64,000 nucleotides of DNA from Theileria orientalis strain Shintoku (Eukaryota > Apicomplexa > Aconoidasida > Piroplasmida > Theileriidae). The notes below the pieces were generated by a model, which was not told the DNA's origin, did not search any database, and saw only the letters and a program-made list of their open reading frames with translations. The DNA lies in assembly GCF_000740895.1 (NCBI RefSeq), contig NC_025262.1, forward strand, positions 240,001 through 304,000. Reading direction: 5' to 3'. How positions within the stretch are numbered: the first letter of the stretch is position 1; each line of letters begins with the position of its first letter. A program made the translations under genes and the position numbers. This document shows positions 10,544-20,793 of the stretch, piece after piece.

Positions 10544-11982
10544 ATGTTGGATTCCACTCTGAAGCATTTGAAGGAGACCCATCCTCAGGAATCTCGGTTT
10601 CTGGAGAGCCTCTCCGCCATAGAGGAGCGCCTGGATCTTTTAATTACTCGGCAGCAGAATTGCATTTTTTACGACCCTGGATCTCAGCTTTCTAAGATCC
10701 GTTTGAGGATTTACAACACCTATTCCGACCAGAACAAGCTGAACTCCAACGCGCTGTTTTCGCATATTCCGCCCTCCCGCTACACTCTGTTCATAAAGGC
10801 CTACGAGCTCGACAGCAGCAATAAGGTGGTCGAAAACAAGAACGTTGGCCTTCTGACCAAGTATTTTCGGACCATTCTCATCGACACTCCGTCGGGCGTC
10901 GTCATTTGGGACCGCGACGAGGTTCTGGGCCAGAAATCGCAAATTTTTACCCAAAACACCAAAAACAGCGGCCACAGCTCCGGTTCTGCTCTCAATCATG
11001 GCTCCTGTAACCCCTATGTTTCCAGCTCGAACAGCTTCATGACTCAGAGTGCCGGCAACACCGACTTAAGCTCCTTAGACGGTTCCGAGGCTACACACAG
11101 CGTATACAACGGCCTTGACGAGCTCCACATTAACCGCTTAGGGTTCGAGGAGTGTGACGTGTTCATATACTTCTTTCCTACTCAGGTTCTTCCCGTCTAC
11201 TCCCTTTCCAAACAGCTGCTTGAGTTTGTAGTTTCCAATTCTCACGACAAGGACCCCCGGATGGGCAATGCTCAGGCGAATTTGCCGAAGATAACCCGGT
11301 CCATTTGGACCTATGCCTTCAAGAAGCGTCTTTTTGTCGAGGAGGGCGACGAGGTTCTGCTGAACCTGGACGACAATCTCCGGTATTTGCTGAAAACTGA
11401 CTCCAAACAGGTTAACATTTCCGAAATTCCTGTTTTACTGAAGCCGCACTTGATGCCTCCTTTGCCTCTCAAGGTTGTTCACCGTGTTAAGTTGAAGGGC
11501 AGTCCCAAGGACAACGAGCGCGTCTTCGACGTAACTCTCCACTCTTCTTTCACCGGCAACTACCGTACTCATGACTGTTCCACTGAGCTTGACGGCCAGA
11601 TTGCCTCTGCTGAGAACGAGGTGATTGAGCTTCTTCACCTTCGCAACATTTATTCAACCTTTGCATCCGATCCTCACAAGGTACTCAGTCTTATTTTGCT
11701 ATCTACCATATCATCTACACACTATAGTATCAGTTGCATAATATTAATTTTTAGTTCATTTCGAGTTACATTGAGAACCGCAATATTCAAAACTTCAAGC
11801 CCTTAGTTCCTGGGAAACTCGACCAGAAGGAGAACTACTTCGAGGTACTTGATGTTTTTTCATTTTATTTTTAGCCCTGGGTTCACTACGCCATTGAAAA
11901 TTACCTGTATTCAAACAACCGCACTGTCAACGACTTCATTTCCAGGATAATGGAGAAGTCGGAGGAGCACCCAAAAAAGTAG
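10544..11982 (+). CDS. SWIB-domain protein, SMARCD/BAF60/Rsc6-like chromatin remodelling subunit
   Basis: Exons 10544-11680, 11755-11844 and 11875-11982 (introns 74 and 30 nt) give 444 aa. The ATG at 10544 is chosen as the first ATG in frame. The region around residues 50-130 (IRLRIYNTYSDQ, then YTLFIKAYELD, then KYFRTILIDTPSGVVIWDRD) follows the BAF60 pattern of a beta-rich segment before the SWIB fold. Residues about 215-315 form the SWIB domain: VYSLSKQLLEFV, RSIWTYAFKKRLF, then SEIPVLLKPHLMPPLPLKV, which closely follows the SWIB C-terminal consensus. A coiled C-terminal part follows. In other eukaryotes this subunit belongs to SWI/SNF (BAF or RSC) complexes in the nucleus. TTTACACATT lies about 35 bases before the start. 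Confidence 0.78.
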
Positions 11983-12106
11983 TCACCATGTACACTATCC
12001 ACTTTCTATTTCAGACTCACTAATATGAATTTCACCAACATACATCGCGTCCTTATTACATTATCACTAGTCGTTTCAAAGCGGCTTTACCATTTTCCTT
12101 TAGGCC

Positions 12107-13057
12107 TCACTTTGTTCCCGGGATGAAGATGTCCGTGAACATCTGCCTCGCCGGCCTCATCAGCGGCCCCTTGTTGTCCTGCCTGTTTATGTAGTCTCCC
12201 CAGTCGCCCGAGAGGTTGTTGTACGTGAAGTTGAGTGCCAGCGACCTCAGCGGCTGCTCGTGCGATGGCGTGTCGAAGGTGTGGCTGTCCGCGTTGTCCT
12301 TTCCGTACTGGATCATGTTGAACCTCCCTAATACATCATATTTACCCGTGCGCTTACATGAGACTGGCGGGACCACTCCCGTTGGGACTTCGTAGTGCCT
12401 TGGTATCACGTGCGCGCACAGCTCCTCAAAGCTTCTACTCTCCGTCGCCCTCTCGAGCGCGTTTTCCCACAGCTTGTTCAGTCTATTCTGCTCCTTTTCA
12501 AAGTACTTTTCCCGCTCCTGCTTGTCCTCCGCCTTCGAGTTCCAGAAGCCCTGCTCGTTCAAGTCGTCTGCCGTTCCCAGCATTAGCATGTTTCCCAGAT
12601 CCTGTGTTTCATTTAAATGCTGTAACTTACCACTAAGCCCTGGTATACGCTTCCGTAGTAGTGTGTTATTGCCCTCGTCGTTAAAAAGAAAGCCGTCAGT
12701 GCCACGAATTGCTAAACGCGACCATTAAATACGCTCTTACTTACGTATCTGATGTCAGGGTTGTGCCTTAGAACCACTCTTCTCACTGGGTTATACACTG
12801 CGAACGACATTGACGATATCGTCGAAAAAGTGGAACTCAGTACCTTCTCGATTTTTGGCCTCAGGTTTCGCATCAACAGCACGAATCCGTTATAGGTTGG
12901 GTGTTCTCCGTAATGCATACGGTCTAGCAAAAACGGCTGCCATCTGTGCTTCGGAGGCTCTCCCCAGTGTGGTTTTGCTGAGCCTCCGGCCAATCTTCTA
13001 ATTGAAATACGAATCTAAAATAAAAATAAATAATGGTTTGAAGTTTAAAATTACCAT
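12107..13057 (-). CDS. Conserved hypothetical protein, probably mitochondrial, with a start-codon-only first exon
   Basis: Best model: exons 13055-13057 (just ATG), 12745-13014, 12631-12711, 12358-12601 and 12107-12327, giving 272 aa. Introns are 40, 33, 29 and 30 nt. The last one (12328-12357) is in frame and lacks a stop, so its removal is likely but not certain; keeping it gives 282 aa. The start MIRISIRRLAGGSAK resembles a mitochondrial presequence. Residues about 85-115 contain one hydrophobic helix (FVALTAFFLTT), followed by a charged helical stretch and an aromatic C-terminal part. I do not recognise the family. A membrane subunit of a mitochondrial inner-membrane complex is a reasonable guess. 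The 423-base divergent region to the right is shared with the PAXBP1-like gene. Confidence 0.7.
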
Positions 13058-13480
13058 TTTATTCCTTTTACATATACTTTTTGGTGTTATGTACCATTAA
13101 ACATTAGGTTTACATTTTTTACACAGGAGGACGTTTATATTAATTTATGAATATATTGTTATTTCAAACAAAGTCGTGCTTAAAGAATATATATAATTGT
13201 CAATGAGTTATTACTTGACTTATAATCCGACAGATGGGGAATCAACTACACATACAAAACTCAAATATTGAGCCTAAAATTTTACACAATGAAAAACAAT
13301 CATTTACCAGCCAAAATATTTTGTTAGCTGATACGAAAATTCGGTTCTTCTTAAAATCTAATTTTCATATTTATCAATACCATACATACACAGTGCTCCA
13401 TCCCACGAATTTATTGTTTATTTAGTAATTTACACATATTTATTTTAAACACCATGTATTATATTTATTTTTTGTAAACT
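13058..13480. other. Divergent intergenic region
   Basis: Shared upstream region of two divergent genes. It is AT-rich, with TTACACAG near 13118 and TTACACATATT near 13430, the latter about 50 bases before the plus-strand ATG. A 63-codon open frame at 13234-13425 has no features of a real gene. Confidence 0.45.
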
Positions 13481-15768
13481 ATGTTTCGTAAGCGAATTCC
13501 CCTTAATAAAAGGGAGGTTTCTCACGAACTTCCGGAATCTTTAGAAAGTTCCAGTTTTTCCGAGAATCTTCCTCCAAAAGATTCCATTAATGACAATTCA
13601 TCTTCAAACTCACAGGAATCTCATGGGTTCTCTGTTTCAGACCCTAATGTCAGCTTCAGGAGGGGTTTACGTGACGGAACTATCACCAACAAGGTTGATT
13701 TATCCCAAGATAGCTCTTTTAAACACACTAAAAAGACTATTTCCAACTTAAGTTTTACTGACTCACTTATTGAAAATGATTTGGATAAAATACAGCTTAG
13801 AAGTAGCAATTTGAAAAGGTCGTTTCAGAAGAAAAGATCCAGGAAGGGGCTGAATTTGACAAACACTAAAAAATCCATCATTTACGGACACGAAAATGCA
13901 ACAAAGCCGAGAATATCTCCTGAACCTGCCCAGTCTGATACTAAATTTGAAGAAGAAGTCATGGAAGACGTTGAATTCCCAGATAAGTTATCTGAAGTAT
14001 CTGGTTATTCGGACCATGAAAGTGACGATATGGACTACGGTAAAGATGCTCCACAAACAGTGCAGAAGGATGATGGAGAGGTGGCTCTCTACGAGATTTC
14101 GGACGTTGAAGAGGAGTTTGACATTGAGTCAGAAATATCGCAAATAATTAAAAATGTTGAGGATGAACTGCACATTCTGAACAAGAACCTCGGTTCCACG
14201 AATGCACTGTTGCAACAGAACACAGAGAAGATAGCGAAGCTAGATACGGATCAGCTGGAGCTGGCTAACAGAATTAATTCATACTTTAACCTACTGGAGG
14301 CCTCAAGAACGCTGTTCAGCCTCGTGGAATCTAAGCTCCCGGATCTGTCAAGGTGCCTCGATAAAACCAGGACCAACATGATCGAGGAGACTGAGTGCCT
14401 TCTGAGGATGCGCAGGTGGATATACTGTGACCTCCTTAGGCTGTCAGGAGTTAACGACGTGGATTACAGCTGCGGAGAGTTGGAGGACATCGATGACATG
14501 GGCAAGGATCTGTCGATCACAATAGGCAGGACGTTTCTAAAGAGGGTTGAGAGCTTGCAGCATTTTAAGCAGGACCTCGTCAAAAACAGCCTTAAGTACT
14601 CTAATAAATTCACCTTTAAGGAGTTGGAACCGTATCTGGTCCCAGAAGTCAGGTACCTGTTCACACTTAAGCTGGGATTTAACTACACAATTGAGCAGTT
14701 ATCAGAGCTGTACGAATATGAAATCAACTTGGAACGAGTAAACATAAACTTGATGGACGACGTCACAGACGAATATAAGAGCATAAGCAGGTCCCTGGAA
14801 GTGTTTAGAACGTTAAAGAGAAACTCGGACCTGTTGGAGTCTTTTAATTTCGCAAACCTCAAGGACGTCTTTCTTTTCTATGTTAAGGCGTCCATGTTGA
14901 CCTGGAACCCGCTGAACAACCCTCATGTCGAGGATCTTGAATGGTTTCGAGTCTTAATGGAGTTCGATCCACAGCTTTTACCTGTAATTGCTGATGAGGT
15001 TAGCTGATATTCATTTTACTCTGACACAGATATTCTTTATTTACTTAGGTACCTATTAGGGTTTACGGTTTTTCTCTCGTATCTTTCTACACTTTTTAAC
15101 TACAATTTACAGGTGCTCTATTCTCTGGCCTTAAATTGCATTGAGTACTTTGATATTGAGTCCTACGACCAGTGCAATAACCTATCGCAATTTCTTAAAT
15201 TCGTACTGCAAAACTCAGGCGGCGCCAACCGGTCCCTAATTGTGGAGGTAAGTTAACTTATCAAAGTAATCGGCTGACCAATTTTTAGAAAATCACCTCC
15301 TCTCTTCACAAGTCGCTGCAGACCAAGGTTTCAATCGTGACTTTTGGCGTTAATTCGCAGGACTCGTCTGAGAAGCTTTCGAACATGCTTGACCCCGTGG
15401 TGTGCCACATTTTGAAGTTCGGGTACTTGAACCTGGTTGCGAACGTTGTTTGCTTCTCCGACTTCCTCTCAAACGCGACTCTCGCAACGATTGCAGTCGA
15501 CGACCTGTTTCTGAACAAAATGTTACCCTTGCTCGACTTCAATTCTGCACTCGACGCCTTTTTGGTCCTACATTTTAAAAGGGCCACTGAGCCTCTGGGC
15601 AGGCACCTTCAGATTAAAACCAAGAACAACTCAACTGTAAGGCTGACTTTCAGCCGATTTTCTGAGTCTGTGACCACTTCACCATCAAACTCCGACGTTT
15701 TCAACTCACTTTCGGTGCCAATGGACTCCGACACTTACACTAGACTAATTGGTTCAGATTCAGCCTAA
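13481..15768 (+). CDS. PAXBP1/GCFC2-like protein (GCF C-terminal domain)
   Basis: Exons 13481-14998, 15113-15247 and 15289-15768 (introns 114 and 41 nt) give 710 aa. The N-terminal 170 residues are polar and basic, followed by acidic stretches. Residues about 215-275 form a coiled coil of the kind found before the GCF domain (ISQIIKNVEDELHILNKNL onward). Residues about 350-500 match the GCF C-terminal-like domain: the hallmark stretch reads LFYVKASMLTWNPLNNP followed by EDLEWFRVLMEFD, equivalent to the LLTWTPL..WF segment of PAXBP1. In animals and plants these proteins associate with spliceosome disassembly factors and chromatin. The other spliceosomal gene here is BRR2 at 35056-42428. Confidence 0.72.
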
Positions 15769-15921
15769 TTTAATGAATTCACTGCGCGTCCCAACTTAGA
15801 GTACACATAGACCAGCTTTACATACTTACACTCACAGCAGACTCTAATACACACATAGTACGCGCTAATACAAGCACAATACACGCTAATACAGATCGTA
15901 TAAAACTAAACATTAACCTTG

Positions 15922-17581
15922 CTACGTTGTCACTGCGTAGTCGCCCTCCAGGAGGTGCGTCTTTATCTTGTCCTCGTAGACTGTAGCGCCGAGGAACTCG
16001 CACACCTCCCGCACGTCGCCCACTGCGTTCGCCAGGCACGTGGTCGCTCCCGGCGACGGGGATATGTTGAAGATGAGGCCGTCGCCGGACCTTATTTTGC
16101 TCTCTCCGAAGAGCAGCTTCCTGTTCTTCTTGTCCACCAGCTGCGGCCTCACGCCGCCGAAGCCCTTCGAGTAGACCACGTCCCCGTACTCCAGCGAGGG
16201 CACAATCTTCCTGGCGTCCCGCAGGAAGAGCCACCTCGAGAGGACCGGGACCTCGAACATGAAGTTCTTCAGGACGTAGTTCCTTATGTCTCGCTGCTTG
16301 AACAGGTCGAAGTATACCAGCAGCACTCTGTGGTCGAGCCTGAACACTTTCAGGAAGTCCGGGAAGCTCGCCAGGTTGTACCTCTCGAGCAGAGGCAGCG
16401 GCAGCGCCGTCGGCCCCAGCCTCGTCTGGTTTTCCGCCACTATGTCCGGGTCTCCGTGTATTGCTGCGAAGGGCAGCAGAGGGTTCTGCACTGTGTACAC
16501 CTTCCCCCTCAGAATGTTCTGCGAGAAGTAGAAGCTTCCTGCCACCGGCAGCACGCTGTACTCCAGGCCGAAGCCCATCCTGTGTGCGAAGAGCAGCGAG
16601 TATCCGCACGTTCCGAATATCACAAACCTCGCAGCGAAATCCCCCTTTGTCGTCTTCACCTTGAAGCCCTTTCCCTCTCTCTCCACGCCCTTGACCTCAG
16701 TGTTCATCATCGTCGTCAGGTGCTTGTCCGGGTTCTCCGCCGTCCTCACGAACATTTCCGACAGCTTCAGGAAGTTGATCGTCGTGAGTTCGTTTCTCAC
16801 GTACAGTGCGTTCACGTCCTCTGGCCTCGGACTTTTGTCCTTTCGGTATATTACGTTAGGCTCCACCTTCGCAATCTACACGTCGCTTACTACGTGTTCA
16901 CCCACCTCTTCTTTCGTCAGGTACTCTATTGACGGGAATATTTCGTTGAACGGCTTGTATCTCTTCTCTATAAACTCACACTCCCTGTCTCCCACCCCTA
17001 TCAGCATCTTCTGCCCTTCGATTGCAATACTAAATTGTTTTATTTTCCTGCTATTCAGCTTCCACGTTTAACTGTACTCCACTTACTTATCCAAGTCATC
17101 TTTAGGCAGTTTCGTCAGGTAGTTTCTCAGTATGTCTGCTGCTCTCTTCACTTTCCTTGCTGATTCCGTGGTGTAGTTGCTCTCGATGTCTCCTTCGTTT
17201 CATTATCGGTGACGACCACTTACCGCAGTGTATTGTTTGGCTATTGTTTTTCGGGTATGATGCTGAAAGGGCATAGCCTTCCCTTCTTTCACAAAGTGCG
17301 ATCCTCTTCACATCTATGTTTTATTTATTAGGTCACTTAATTCCATGGCGGCACACATACCTGTAAATTTTGACAGAGTGTAGAACAGTGCTGTCCCCGT
17401 CGTTCCTCCTCCCACTATAAATACATCGTACTCGTTTGATTTTGAGCTGTTTGACTGCGTTGATATGCTCCTCGTGCCACACTTTAAAAGATTTGGCAGG
17501 AATCCTATAAAGGTCTCATTTTCATAGCAACTTACTTTTATTTATTCTGCTTATATTATGTACAGTATTTAGAAACGTCAT
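15922..17581 (-). CDS. MQO: Malate:quinone oxidoreductase
   Basis: FAD enzyme that oxidises malate to oxaloacetate and passes electrons to ubiquinone in the mitochondrial inner membrane, part of the apicomplexan TCA cycle and respiratory chain. Six exons: 17536-17581, 17361-17504, 17224-17313, 17087-17192, 16906-17029 and 15922-16875, together 487 aa with phase kept at every join. The N-terminus (MTFLNTVHNISRINK) is presequence-like. FAD dinucleotide motif: YDVFIVGGGTTGTALFYTL. Further family blocks are KNNSQTIHCGDIESNY, GQKMLIGVGDRECEFIEKRY and, near the C-terminus, NISPSPGATTCLANA. Nothing is missing compared with Plasmodium-type enzymes of similar length. The 3' exon is strongly GC-rich while the 5' exons are AT-rich. 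Confidence 0.93.
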
Positions 17582-17723
17582 TTTGTCATGAAACTAACAT
17601 TGAAATTGAACCAATTAATTTTATTTTATTGTTTAACACATATATGTGGCGAGTATATTTGACCTAGTATTTAATAGTTACTATCTTCCAATTATATATT
17701 TTATTTTAAAAACGTTTTTCACT

Positions 17724-18586
17724 TCACGTTTCCATAAACCCCGTATTATCTAATAGGAGGTACTGATCTTCCATTGCTTTGATTTCCTTCAACTTATCCT
17801 TTTCAATTCTTTCCAGTTTCTTCTTCCTATATTAATTTTAAACACATAATATTTATTATTTCTTACTCTTCTAGTGATTCCCATGTTTTTTCCAGCTCCG
17901 CGTATTCAAATTCTAGCCTTTTTCTATATGCGATTGCAAGTTTCTTTGCTTCAAAAAATCCATACTTTTCAACGCTACATTAGCATATATTACTCATTTC
18001 TTGTTTTTAATTTCGTGTGTAACTATCTGTATATTTTTTTTTACCCAAAGTAGGCGTAGCAGTTGACAAAGAAGTTGTTTTCATAGTTTCTCCTAACAAA
18101 CTGAACTAACCAGCTCCCGCTCGGATGCCATCTATTTATCAATTACTCATATCAGTTTATATCTATTAATAGTTAGTTTACTTGATAAATTCATTTGTTT
18201 CCTACCTTACACCCTTCACATCTGATTTGTAAACGTCCCATTTAATTTGTGACGCTATCTTCGTTGATTCTGCTGTGTTTGAGTATACAAGTTTTCTTAT
18301 TACTGGACTTTTAAGTAACGATTTAGGAAGGCAGTCGCTCTTATCAAACAGCCCATTGGTCATAGTTTTTTCTGTAAACTTTTCCTCTGGTCTAAGGATC
18401 CTCAACATAAAGCCTATATATTTGGTCAGGTAGGTTAACAATCCGCGATTTAATAAAAATATTTATATTTTCATTTCTAAATACTTTTAAATATTAGTTA
18501 CGTCTTCTCTGTGTAACTCTCTTTGTTCCGAATGTGCGCGCCTGAAACTTTGGAAGGTTTGAAATCAATATCGATATTTTAAACAT
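17724..18586 (-). CDS. Small AP2-domain (ApiAP2-type) protein with an organelle-like leader
   Basis: Five exons, 18502-18586, 18206-18413, 18045-18131, 17867-17974 and 17724-17826, sum to 591 nt (196 aa). The AP2 domain spans about residues 90-155: DVYKSDVKGVRWHPSGSWLV, then FFVNCYAYFGVEKYGFFEAK, then a helix with KLAIAYRKRLEFEY. It is split over exons 2, 3 and 4 but intact in pattern. A short charged helix ends the protein. The first 35 residues (MFKISILISNLPKFQ, then ARTFGTKRVTQRRRF) are basic, hydroxylated and without acidic residues, like a mitochondrial or plastid presequence. Nuclear ApiAP2 factors are usually much larger. It may be a transcription factor or an organelle nucleic-acid binder such as a ribosome component. 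The first exon rests only on splice phase. Confidence 0.75.
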
Positions 18587-18636
18587 ATTTAATGTGTAAA
18601 ACATGGAGGTTAAAAATTAAAAAAAAGTCATTCTAG

Positions 18637-19459
18637 TTATGAGTTCAGTAGTGTCATGATTACATTGTTCCTCACATTGTGTATTGCCTAAGAATAATTC
18701 TTTATTCAAACTTCTCCTCACCTGTTTTACTGGAACATGGTCTGCTGAATCCGTATCCTTTCTCTTGAGTCTCTTGATAACTATTTCGGGGTCAGTCTCC
18801 ATGATTATCCTACATGTGCATCAGATTATTCATGTTCATACCCTCCGTCCACTACATCGTCCAGCAATAGGAATACCGACCCTAGCTTTTGGTATATTGC
18901 CTCCTTCTTTATATCATACCTGCACATTCTCATCAGCTCGACAACCTACCCTGTTATGTAGTCCAGCACCGATTCTACATTTTTACACAATTGTGAGAGA
19001 ATCAGTTCGTTCTCTGAGAGGTGTCCTACTACCACTACGTACACATCGGCTAGGACTGAGAACACAACCAGATGATTTTCAATCAGTAGGCAGTCGTGTA
19101 CCACATCTACGGTTTTTGCATTAGTACTTTGTATTATACTTAATTTAAAGTCGTAAATTTATGCAATTTCAACTCTAAACATACTAGCGAGTCTTGCTTG
19201 TTCCAATTGATTTACTAATGATTTTTCAAATACCACTTGGTCATTCTCGGCTATCGACACTAACACATTTTGTTAACAACTATCTTTAGCATATAAACAA
19301 CGTAAACTATTCAATTTTATTATTACTTTCTATTTTAATCCATATTTAAAACTAACATTGGCTCGAAGGGTGTAGTTTGTAGTACCTTACTGCGATCTTC
19401 TCTCCCTCTTCCCCAAGAATCAGTATTGCCTCGACTTGAGTGATATTAAAATTAGTCAT
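18637..19459 (-). CDS. Coatomer subunit zeta (zeta-COP)
   Basis: Small subunit of the COPI coat that drives Golgi-to-ER retrieval. Exons run from ATG 19459 through about 19357, 19185-19259, 18951-19106, then three shorter exons ending at the TAA at 18637-18639. Key blocks: MTNFNITQVEAILILGEEG at the start (the longin-type beta strand); KLGSVFLLLDDVVDGG, which matches the family LFLAVDEIVDGG; GIIMETDPEIVIKRL; and the C-terminal helix AIHNVRNNVIMTLLNS. Introns include several of about 30 nt. The stop lies only 50 bases from the start codon of the AP2 gene on the same strand. Length fits the family. Confidence 0.88.
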
Positions 19460-19687
19460 TTGTGAAGTTGTGTTTTAAACTGGAATTCGGATAAAAATAT
19501 ACCTATAATGTAAACTATTTTCACTATCACCAATGTGCCTCAGCCCTACTACATACCTTCTAACAACTCACACTCCAAACCTACAACCTAGTCAAATATT
19601 TATATCAATACTCAAACCACGGATACAACTCATTAAATGCTATGTGTACTTGTGTAAGAGGGAAAAGAAGATTCAAAATTTCAGCGC

Positions 19688-20389
19688 TTATCTCTTTCTC
19701 CAGAGTATTTGCAGTTGCCTTCTCTTCCAGTTGGCTCTCACCGAAGGTCTGGACTTGGATGCCTTCGGGCCCTTCACGCGCAGTCCGCGTGCCTTTCTTC
19801 CTGCTGAGGTCAGTCCTCTCATTTCTCTGTGTTTGTGTACTGGTTTGCAGAGGTAGTTCAACCTCGGGTTGTTTCTCACTGCGTTGTGTGCTGGGTCCAC
19901 CAGTATGACTTCGTAGAACTTGTAGACTTCATCCTGGCCCACCCAGTAGCTGTTAAGCACTCTCAGGCCTCCGCAGCGTCTTCCTACTCTTTCTTCTGCC
20001 ACGCTTCTCAGGTTCCTCTTCGACTTCTGCTTGCGGATACCCTGGTGCTTTGGTTTTCCGTATACTATTCCGTTAGCGACGTTTTTCTTGCGATCGCCAC
20101 GTCTTACTCTTACTCTGAATATAACAAAACCTTGTTTTGCCTTGTATCCTAGCCTTCTGGCCTTGTCTGGCCTCGTTGGTTTTGTTACTCTGTGTAAGGC
20201 TGGCAACTGCCTGTATTCCCATGTCCTGACCCTGAGGAGGGTTCTCATGACATCTGACTGCTTTTTCCTCCATAGCTCTTCCAAATACCTATACATTTGT
20301 TAATAACAATTTATATTGCATATCTAATCTATACATGAGTATTTGTTTGATCTAATTATTCTAATTCATATTTACCTGTAAGCACCCAT
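19688..20389 (-). CDS. RPL15: 60S ribosomal protein eL15
   Basis: Two exons, 20376-20389 (14 nt) and 19688-20288, separated by an 87-nt intron, give exactly 204 aa, the usual eL15 length. The start [20 protein letters not shown] is the conserved N-terminus, followed by [32 protein letters not shown] and the basic C-terminal segment. Component of the large cytosolic ribosomal subunit, bound to 28S rRNA. The upstream region is shared with the divergent gene at 20794. Confidence 0.97.
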
Positions 20390-20793
20390 TTTAAGCTATG
20401 TGATTCTACCAAAATACTTTGATATTATGTTTGTCTGGGCTTAAAGGATGCAAAGATAATAACTACAACCCTGATTGTAATAAATATTAGTGAATTGATG
20501 AATTATTATTGTTGGATAATTTATAATCCATGGGGGAGTAAATATATACTAGAAATAGAATGGGGGTCCTTATCTTAGATGTAGATTGACCCTAACATAT
20601 TAAAAAAAATGTTTATATATGTACATTAATATTCGATAGTCAATCTGTAATACATTTAGTTGTATATTTTTGTGAATTATATTAATGTGTTTGAATTCAA
20701 TATTTAGTCACTAAAATCAAACAGAATCTCACCATTTTGTTCACCAATCACACTACAATCACTTATCGTTGTTCAATAATTAATATTACTATC
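20390..20793. other. Divergent intergenic region
   Basis: AT-rich region of 404 bases between the eL15 start and the next plus-strand start. It should carry the strong ribosomal-protein promoter. No gene seen. Confidence 0.45.

Noticed and set aside
13234..13425. 63-codon frame between divergent genes
   Set aside because: AT-rich, biased composition, no domain, and located where promoters are expected.
15919..16932. 337-codon plus-strand open frame over the last MQO exon
   Set aside because: Its sequence (many Arg, His, Gln and Val) is the complement of a GC-rich exon whose MQO identity is clear.
18684..19124. 146-codon plus-strand open frame at zeta-COP
   Set aside because: The minus strand gives spliced zeta-COP exons with conserved blocks; the plus frame is their complement.
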